From Candidatus Methanomethylophilaceae archaeon (GTDB taxonomy: Archaea > Thermoplasmatota > Thermoplasmata > Methanomassiliicoccales > Methanomethylophilaceae): 5,084 nucleotides of DNA. The stretch spans positions 1 through 5,084 of the forward strand of contig WOYN01000024.1 in assembly GCA_011620825.1 (NCBI GenBank). The letters run 5' to 3'. A program made the translations under genes and the position numbers. Below, in pieces: positions 1 to 5,084 of this stretch. Each line of letters starts with the position of its first letter. The stretch's first letter is position 1. The notes below the pieces were generated by a model that was not told the DNA's origin, ran no database searches, and was given only the letters and a program-made list of their open reading frames with translations.

Positions 1-2559
1 ATGATCCAGAAAGGAAAGTGCGGTCTCTGCCAGAAGGCATGCCAGAAGGGCGCCATCCATTATGACGACAAGGACGAGGAGATCGTCATCGACGTCGGAT
101 CTATAATCGCCGCCAATGGATTCCAGCTCTGGAACGCTGGAATCGCCACCGAATACGGATACGGCAGGATATCCAACGTCGTCACGTCCATGGAATTCGA
201 GAGGCAAATGTGCGCTTCCGGCTGCAGCAGCGGTCATATCGTTATGCCATCCAGCGGCGAAGAGCCCAAGAGGATAGCGGTCATCCAGTGCTGCGGTTCC
301 AGGTCCCAGAAGGAGGGATGGAAGAAATACTGCTCGTCCGTGTGCTGCATGTACGCGACCAAGGAGGCGATGCTTACAAAGGAGCACATCGCAGATGTTG
401 AAGAAGACATCTACTTCATGGACATAAGGTCCTATGGAAAGGAGTTCGAAGACTATATCCACAGGGCCGAAGACCAGTACAAGATCGGAATGATCAGAGG
501 CGCCCGTGTCTCCAATCTTGAGGAAGACCCCGTTACCAAGCAGGTGCTGGTCAACTTCACTGACTCGGACAACAACGGAAGGACCGAGGTATACGACATG
601 GCCGTACTGTCGGTCGGACTCGTACCTCCGGACGGGGCCAAAGAATTCGCCGACATGCTCGGAATCGAGCTCAACGAATATGGATTCTGTAAGACCAGTG
701 TCTACCGCCCCCTCGAGACCACGAAGAAGGGAGTATTCGTCACCGGGGCCTTTGCGGCTCCCAAGGACATCCCGACATCTGTCGCAGAGGCGAGCGGTGC
801 ATCGGCAAAGGCCGGAAAGTACATTGTTGGCAAGGACTTCACGCCCTGCGCCCCCAAGGAATACCCCCAGGAGAAGGACGTCGTCGGGAAGGAGCCCCGC
901 GTCGGTGTTTGGGTCTGCCACTGCGGATCGAACATCGCGGGAACCGTCGATGTCAAGGCGGTCTCGGAATTCGCCGCTAACCTGCCCGGAGTCGTGTACT
1001 CCACCAATGTGACATACGCGTGCGCACAGGACTCGCTGAAAGCGATCTCCGATGCAATCACTTCCAAGGACCTCAACAGGGTCGTCGTTGCCTCATGCAC
1101 GCCCAGGACGCACGAGCCCCTCTTCAGGGAAGCATGCCAGAACGGAGGGCTTAACAAGTATCTCTGCAACATGGCCAACATCCGCGACCAGTGCTCGTGG
1201 ATCCACATGCAGAGCCCCGAAGCGGCAACCGAGAAATCCAAGGACCTCGTTAAGATGGCGGTCGCAAAGTCCGTCCTCCTGGAGCCCCTCTTCGGGTCCG
1301 ACGTTCCCGTCAAGCAGGTGGCCGCGGTCATCGGTGGAGGAATCACCGGTATGACCGCGGCCCTGGATCTTGCGGGCCAGGGATTCGAGACCCACCTCGT
1401 TGAGAGGGAAAAGGAGCTCGGAGGATTCGCACGCAACTTCCACCACAAGGAAGACGGGGTCGAAGTGGCCCAGTTCCTCGAGGACACGATTGCGAAGGTC
1501 AACAGCTGCAGTCTGATCAAGGTACACACCGGAGTATCCGTCAAGGACATCCCGGGATACGTAGGCAATTTCACGGTGAAGCTGTCCGACGGGTCCGAGA
1601 TCGAGGCGGGAGCGGTGTTGCTCGCAGTCGGTGCGAGCCAGTACAAGCCTACCGAGTTCAACTATGGAAAGGACCCGAAGGTCATGACCACGCTCGAAGC
1701 AGAGGCGAAGATCGCAGACGGCACCTTCAAGGGCGAGAAGATCGCCTTCATCAGCTGTGTCGGGTCCAGGTCCAAGGACGTGGCGTACTGTTCCCGTGTA
1801 TGCTGCTCGGGCGCGCTGCGCAACGCGATCCAGATCAAGATGGCCAACCCGATGGCAGATGTCACGTACTTCCACAAGGACGTCAGGACGTATGGATTCC
1901 GCGAGGAACTGTACTATCTGGCATCCCAGCTCGGAATAAGGTTCGTGAGATACCCCGTCGAGAACGACCTCCCGGCATATGATGGGGAGAGCGTCAAGGC
2001 ATTCGACGCCACCCTCGGAGCGGAGATCGAGATACCCGTTGACACGGTTGTCCTCGCAGCGGGCATTACCCCCGACCGCAAGGAGAAGGAAGAGATCGCC
2101 AAGATGGTCAAGGTCCCGATCAGCAAAGACGGCTTCTATTTCGAGGCCCACCAGAAGCTGAGACCGGTCGACTTCGCCACTGAAGGTGTCTTTGTTGCAG
2201 GAACCGCGCACTGGCCCAAATTTATGGATGAGTGCATGGCCCAGGCATCCGGAGCCGCCTCCAGGATGATAACCATCATCTCAAAGGACAAGCGCGTGTC
2301 CGAAGGCATAGTCGCATCCCCCAACCCGGAGAGATGCGACGGCTGCGGAGTCTGCGTGGGATGCTGTGACTATAACGCCATCAGCATCGTGGACTGCGGA
2401 AATGGAAAGTTGAAGAGCAGCGTCAACGCCGCACTGTGCAAAGCATGCGGGAGCTGTGTTGCCTCATGCCCGTCCGGAGCGATGGAACAGGCCGGATTCA
2501 AGAGCAAGCAGATATGCGCCGAGATCGACGCATTTCTTAACCCTGCAGGAGGGGAGTGA
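1..2559 (+). CDS. hdrA: HdrA, electron-bifurcating FAD/iron-sulfur subunit of CoB-CoM heterodisulfide reductase; tandem two-module form, 5'-partial
   Basis: HdrA takes electrons from MvhD and bifurcates them at FAD between ferredoxin and HdrBC, in the cytoplasm. Visible here are 852 residues (window numbering). Module 1 (about 1-280) opens inside the inserted ferredoxin (C7, C10, C14), then has the EYGYG and SMEFER blocks, cysteines C97, C111, C115, C116, and the GVFVTGAFAAPKDIP flavin-domain end. A linker (about 281-298) leads to module 2. This has the HdrA N-terminal domain (C306-x-C308, C341, SCTPRTHEPLF at 365-375), the FAD motif GGGITG (445-450) with VERE (467-470), cysteines C586, C597, C601, C602, and a C-terminal 2[4Fe-4S] ferredoxin (C779/782/785/789 and C813/816/819/823). 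Module 2 has no inserted ferredoxin. The ATG at base 1 falls mid-domain, so the true start lies upstream. Ordinary HdrA is about 650 residues with one module. Family assignment is secure; which module bifurcates is inference. Confidence 0.95.
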   Translation: MIQKGKCGLCQKACQKGAIHYDDKDEEIVIDVGSIIAANGFQLWNAGIATEYGYGRISNVVTSMEFERQMCASGCSSGHIVMPSSGEEPKRIAVIQCCGSRSQKEGWKKYCSSVCCMYATKEAMLTKEHIADVEEDIYFMDIRSYGKEFEDYIHRAEDQYKIGMIRGARVSNLEEDPVTKQVLVNFTDSDNNGRTEVYDMAVLSVGLVPPDGAKEFADMLGIELNEYGFCKTSVYRPLETTKKGVFVTGAFAAPKDIPTSVAEASGASAKAGKYIVGKDFTPCAPKEYPQEKDVVGKEPRVGVWVCHCGSNIAGTVDVKAVSEFAANLPGVVYSTNVTYACAQDSLKAISDAITSKDLNRVVVASCTPRTHEPLFREACQNGGLNKYLCNMANIRDQCSWIHMQSPEAATEKSKDLVKMAVAKSVLLEPLFGSDVPVKQVAAVIGGGITGMTAALDLAGQGFETHLVEREKELGGFARNFHHKEDGVEVAQFLEDTIAKVNSCSLIKVHTGVSVKDIPGYVGNFTVKLSDGSEIEAGAVLLAVGASQYKPTEFNYGKDPKVMTTLEAEAKIADGTFKGEKIAFISCVGSRSKDVAYCSRVCCSGALRNAIQIKMANPMADVTYFHKDVRTYGFREELYYLASQLGIRFVRYPVENDLPAYDGESVKAFDATLGAEIEIPVDTVVLAAGITPDRKEKEEIAKMVKVPISKDGFYFEAHQKLRPVDFATEGVFVAGTAHWPKFMDECMAQASGAASRMITIISKDKRVSEGIVASPNPERCDGCGVCVGCCDYNAISIVDCGNGKLKSSVNAALCKACGSCVASCPSGAMEQAGFKSKQICAEIDAFLNPAGGE
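2547..2554 (+). promoter_or_regulatory. Ribosome binding site of mvhD
   Basis: AGGAGGGG lies in the last codons of hdrA (Ala-Gly-Gly-Glu), with 10 nt between it and the ATG at 2565. This decides the mvhD start: the in-frame GTG at 2556, which overlaps the hdrA TGA, would sit only 1 nt from this site. Confidence 0.8.
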
Positions 2560-2564
2560 TTACC

Positions 2565-3011
2565 ATGGCAGATTTTGAACCAAAGATCGTAGCTTTCTGC
2601 TGCAACTGGTGCTCGTACGCGGGCGCCGACGGAGCAGGCGTAGCCAGGCTCCAGATGCCCACGAACTTCCGCATCATAAGGACGATGTGCTCGGCAAGGA
2701 TAGACCCGGAGTTTATCCTCAGGGCCCTCTCCAAAGGTGCGGACGGAGTTATCGTCCTGGGATGTCACCCGGCAGACTGCCACTACATCGGTGGCAACTA
2801 CAGGGCAAGGAGAAGGATATCCCTTCTCAGAATGGTCCTCGAGCAGTACGGGTTCGATCCCAGGAGGCTAAACCTCGAGTGGGTGTCCGCGTCCGAGGCC
2901 ACGAAATTCCAGGCAACAATGACGAACTTCGTGAACACGATAAAGGAACTAGGCCCCACCCCCTTGGTGAAGGTCGTAGATCGCAATGAAGCAGTAAAGG
3001 AGGCTGAGTAA
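2565..3011 (+). CDS. mvhD: MvhD, [2Fe-2S] electron-transfer subunit linking F420-non-reducing hydrogenase to HdrA
   Basis: This 148-residue protein belongs to the MvhD/FlpD family, whose members are usually about 140 residues. It passes electrons from the hydrogenase small subunit to the FAD of HdrA through a [2Fe-2S] cluster. The family cysteines are all present: the FCCNWCSYAGAD block (C12, C13, C16), RTMCSARID (C42) and LGCHPADCHYIGGN (C67, C72). The C-terminal part (ASEATKF followed by FVNTIKELGP) is also typical. No signal peptide or membrane segment is seen, as expected for a cytoplasmic linker. The start is the ATG at 2565, 5 nt after the hdrA stop and well spaced from an AGGAGG site; an in-frame GTG at 2556 would add three residues (MIT) and is less likely. 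Its place between hdrA and mvhG matches its role as the physical bridge. It is a free-standing subunit, not fused to HdrA as in some methanogen HdrA paralogues. Confidence 0.96.
   Translation: MADFEPKIVAFCCNWCSYAGADGAGVARLQMPTNFRIIRTMCSARIDPEFILRALSKGADGVIVLGCHPADCHYIGGNYRARRRISLLRMVLEQYGFDPRRLNLEWVSASEATKFQATMTNFVNTIKELGPTPLVKVVDRNEAVKEAE
2996..3003 (+). promoter_or_regulatory. Ribosome binding site of mvhG
   Basis: AAAGGAGG is embedded in the last codons of mvhD, 8 nt before the ATG at 3012, which directly follows the mvhD TAA. It supports the long form of MvhG over any internal start; the in-frame GTG at 3096 has no comparable site. Confidence 0.85.
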
Positions 3012-4226
3012 ATGGGATGGTGGGCAGACAGAAAGAAAAAGAAGGAAGAGGAGAAGGCAGCTAAGCCGGTCGCTTCCGAGAAGAAAGCCGCCCCTGTGAA
3101 GGCAGTCGACAGCGGAGCGTCCGAGTGCGTAGCCGACAAAGAGCCCGTCGGGCTCGCTGCCGCAGACCTCGGGCCCCTGCTTCCCGGAGCCCCGCCGAAC
3201 GGCAAGGTCAACCTTGCCATATACTGGGCGGCCGGATGCGGCGGATGCGACGTGTCCATCCTCGACACCAACGAGAGGATCCTGACCATAGGCGACATGG
3301 CCAACATAGTGATGTGGCCCATTGCCGTCGACGGTAAGGAGAAGGACATCGCCGCCATGGAGGACGGTTCGATCACCGTATCCATGATCAACGGCGCGGT
3401 CAGGAACAGCGAGAACGAGCACATGGTGAAGCTGCTCAGAAAGAAGTCGCTGATCGTCGTTTCCTACGGAACGTGCGCATGCTTCGGCGGAACCCCCGCC
3501 CTTGCAAACCTCGTGCCCGGCGGAAAGAACGAGATCCTGGACTATGTCTACACCGAGACGCCGAGCTCGGCGGCCTTCCAGAAAAAGTACAGCAACGTCA
3601 AGCCGACGATTCCCCAGACGTCCACAACCGTCCCCGAGGGGGAGCTGACGCTTCCGTCGCTTTACGACACGGTCTACTCTCTGGACCAGGTCATCGATGT
3701 AGACTACTACATACCGGGATGCCCCCCTATGCAGGAGTCGATCTCGCACCTGCTGAAAGCAGTGGCCGACTTCGCTTACAACGGCGTTGCGCTGCCTCCG
3801 AAGGGAACAATGGTCGGAGTAACGTCCAAGACCCTCTGCGAGGAGTGCCCCAGGAAGAAGGAATACAAGAGAATAGTCGAGGTCAAGGAGCCCTATCAGG
3901 TTGACACCAACAACGACCAGTGCCTGGTCGACCAGGGCATCTTATGTCTCGGATCGGCTACAATGGGCGGGTGTGGAGCAAAGTGCACCAGGGTCGGACA
4001 GCCCTGCCGCGGATGCTACGGACCCTCGCCGGATGTTCAGGAGATCGGATCGAGCGCTTTCACAGCTATCGCTTCCCTGTTCCCGGTCATCGACGAGGAC
4101 CCCCTCATGGGCGAGGACAAGGTCGACGAGATCATGAGCCAGATCAAGGACCCGCTCGGGTACTTCTATGCGTTCTCGATGTCCAAGTCACTGATCAGGA
4201 GATCCGTCAAGGAAGGAGGTCAGTAA
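3012..4226 (+). CDS. mvhG: MvhG, small (iron-sulfur) subunit of F420-non-reducing [NiFe] hydrogenase, with N-terminal extension
   Basis: MvhG carries electrons from the NiFe centre of MvhA to MvhD through iron-sulfur clusters. The protein has 404 residues; the family is usually near 300. The core starts about residue 65 (KVNLAIYWAAGCGGCDVSIL) with the proximal-cluster cysteines C76 and C79, followed by GTCACFGGTP (C155, C157) and PGCPP (C237). The C-terminal cluster region holds C276, C279, C304, C312, C321, C325, C332 and C335. Residues 1-64 are an extension rich in Lys, Glu, Ala and Pro (KKKKEEEK at 8-15), with one cysteine (C39) and no resemblance that I recognise. It has no twin-arginine motif or hydrophobic stretch, so it is not an export signal, consistent with a cytoplasmic enzyme. 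The start is supported by a strong ribosome binding site. It is directly joined to mvhD upstream and mvhA downstream, so the three subunits are probably translated together. Confidence 0.96.
   Translation: MGWWADRKKKKEEEKAAKPVASEKKAAPVKAVDSGASECVADKEPVGLAAADLGPLLPGAPPNGKVNLAIYWAAGCGGCDVSILDTNERILTIGDMANIVMWPIAVDGKEKDIAAMEDGSITVSMINGAVRNSENEHMVKLLRKKSLIVVSYGTCACFGGTPALANLVPGGKNEILDYVYTETPSSAAFQKKYSNVKPTIPQTSTTVPEGELTLPSLYDTVYSLDQVIDVDYYIPGCPPMQESISHLLKAVADFAYNGVALPPKGTMVGVTSKTLCEECPRKKEYKRIVEVKEPYQVDTNNDQCLVDQGILCLGSATMGGCGAKCTRVGQPCRGCYGPSPDVQEIGSSAFTAIASLFPVIDEDPLMGEDKVDEIMSQIKDPLGYFYAFSMSKSLIRRSVKEGGQ
4213..4220 (+). promoter_or_regulatory. Ribosome binding site of mvhA
   Basis: AAGGAGGT, a close match to the complement of the archaeal 16S rRNA 3' end, lies in the final codons of mvhG, 6 nt before the mvhA ATG at 4227. 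The mvhG stop TAA abuts that ATG. Confidence 0.85.
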
Positions 4227-5084
4227 ATGGCCGGACCTATTATTTGGGATGAGAAATACAAGACAGACAAGAAGAGGGTCGAGATCGACCCCATCACCCG
4301 TCTCGAAGGACACGGCAAGATCGAGATATTCCTCGATGATGACGGGAACGTGAAGAATGCATACTGGCAGGTCCCCGAGCTGAGAGGCTTTGAGAGATTC
4401 TGCATCGGAAGAAAGGTGACCGAGATGAACCAGATCACCGCGAGACTCTGCGGTGTATGTCCCGGTGCGCACCATATGGCCGCTACCAAGGCAACGGATG
4501 GATGCTACAACACCAAGCCCACCGAAGCAGCGTTCACCATCAGGGATGCGTTCTACCACGCCCACATCGTGCACAGCCACATCGCGCACTTCTACGCACT
4601 TGCGTCGGCTGACTTCGTTTGCGGACCCGCCGCACCCGCGGCCCAGAGGAACGTGCTCGGCGTCGTTGCGACCGTGGGCCTCGAGCTCGGGGGGGCGGTC
4701 CTCGCCACCCGTGCAAAGGCGCAGAAGATCCAGGCTATGATAGGCGGAAAGGCCACCCACCCCGTAATGGGGGTCCCGGGCGGAGTCACCAAGCCGATAA
4801 ACAGGGAGGAGCAGAAGGAGATGGAAGCGATGGCGAAGGACATGGTGGACTTCTCTCAGACGTCCATGAAGGTCCTGAAGGACGTTGTACTCGGAAACAA
4901 AGAGTACGTCGATATCATCGCCAACCCCGACCTCTACTACAATGAGACCTACCAAATGGGAATGGTCAACGAGAAGAACCAGCTCGAATTCCATGACGGG
5001 CCTGTCAGGGTCGTCGACCAGAAGGGCAGGGAGTTTGTAAAGTACGAGCCCTATGACTATCTGGACAACGTCTCCGAGGCGTCC
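4227..5084 (+). CDS. mvhA: MvhA, large (NiFe catalytic) subunit of F420-non-reducing hydrogenase, 3'-partial
   Basis: MvhA is the catalytic subunit that splits H2 at a NiFe centre and feeds MvhG. I translated the open frame by hand: 286 codons run to the window edge with no stop. The N-terminus carries the large-subunit signature VEIDPITRLEGHGKIEIFLD (18-37), then ELRGFERF (51-58) and the nickel-binding motif RLCGVCPGAHH (73-83), in which C75 and C78 are the expected nickel ligands and H82 the conserved histidine. Further on, GGKATHPVMGVPGGVTKPI is typical of the family. The second nickel motif (DPCxxC near the C-terminus) and the maturation-protease cleavage site must lie beyond base 5084, since related proteins run to about 470 residues. 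The start follows directly after the mvhG stop and has an excellent ribosome binding site. Nothing in the visible part departs from a working enzyme. Confidence 0.96.
   Translation, partial: MAGPIIWDEKYKTDKKRVEIDPITRLEGHGKIEIFLDDDGNVKNAYWQVPELRGFERFCIGRKVTEMNQITARLCGVCPGAHHMAATKATDGCYNTKPTEAAFTIRDAFYHAHIVHSHIAHFYALASADFVCGPAAPAAQRNVLGVVATVGLELGGAVLATRAKAQKIQAMIGGKATHPVMGVPGGVTKPINREEQKEMEAMAKDMVDFSQTSMKVLKDVVLGNKEYVDIIANPDLYYNETYQMGMVNEKNQLEFHDGPVRVVDQKGREFVKYEPYDYLDNVSEAS

Noticed and set aside
702..1661. Long open frame of 319 codons on the minus strand
   Set aside because: It lies wholly inside hdrA, whose protein is clearly recognisable; its translation has no family motif and the biased third positions of hdrA explain the lack of stops.
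1093..2211. Open frame of 372 codons on the minus strand
   Set aside because: It is antisense to hdrA, with a composition rich in Arg, Val, Leu and Asp typical of reverse-strand shadows in G+C-rich genes, and no recognisable motif.
2556..2567. GTG at 2556 as the mvhD start, overlapping the hdrA stop
   Set aside because: It lies 1 nt from the ribosome binding site; the ATG at 2565 has normal spacing and gives the usual MvhD N-terminus.
3030..3057. 28-nt purine-only run as a possible regulatory or repeat element
   Set aside because: It is fully explained by a run of Lys and Glu codons in the MvhG extension and is not repeated elsewhere in the window.
2949..3749. Minus-strand open frame of 266 codons across the mvhD/mvhG junction
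   Set aside because: It overlaps two well-supported genes and its sequence is low-complexity shadow, with no own ribosome binding site that I could identify.
4188..4994. Minus-strand open frame of 268 codons over mvhA
   Set aside because: The plus strand translates into an unmistakable NiFe hydrogenase large subunit in this region, so the opposite frame is a shadow.
1..5084. Search for tRNA or other RNA genes, CRISPR repeats, insertion sequences, terminators and promoters
   Set aside because: Coding sequence covers all but 5 nt; I saw no repeat arrays, inverted repeats flanking a gene, or T-rich terminator tracts.

Overview
The window holds four genes on the + strand, packed without gaps and reading in one direction: the 3' part of a large hdrA, then complete mvhD and mvhG, then the 5' part of mvhA. 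Together they encode the electron-bifurcating flavoprotein of heterodisulfide reductase (HdrA) and the F420-non-reducing [NiFe] hydrogenase (MvhADG) that supplies it with electrons from H2. This gene set points to a hydrogen-using methanogenic archaeon. Frequent AGG arginine codons, moderately high G+C, strong Shine-Dalgarno sites and hdrA placed directly upstream of mvhDGA would suit a member of the Methanomassiliicoccales (Thermoplasmatota). That assignment is inference; other methanogens or hydrogenotrophic archaea cannot be excluded from the sequence alone. No TAG stop is used (TGA, TAA, TAA), which is compatible with a pyrrolysine-using lineage but too few stops to count as evidence.

Layout: 1-2559, hdrA, cut at its 5' end by the window; 2565-3011, mvhD; 3012-4226, mvhG; 4227-5084, mvhA, cut at its 3' end. 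The hdrA-mvhD gap is 5 nt. The next two junctions have no gap at all: each is TAA followed at once by ATG. Every downstream start has an AGGAGG-type ribosome binding site inside the last codons of the gene before it. There is no promoter, terminator, RNA gene, mobile element or intergenic stretch to annotate, so the operon promoter must lie upstream of base 1 and any terminator downstream of base 5084.

How they work together (established for the family): MvhA splits H2 at its NiFe centre, MvhG carries electrons through iron-sulfur clusters to MvhD, and MvhD passes them to the FAD of HdrA. HdrA splits them between CoM-S-S-CoB (via HdrBC) and low-potential ferredoxin. hdrB, hdrC and mvhB are not in the window.

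The unusual part is HdrA. It is not the usual single-module protein but contains two HdrA flavoprotein modules in tandem. The two have complementary ferredoxin domains and differ at a lysine next to the flavin-site cysteine motif. A second oddity is a lysine/alanine/glutamate-rich N-terminal extension of about 64 residues on MvhG. The rest is standard for the family.
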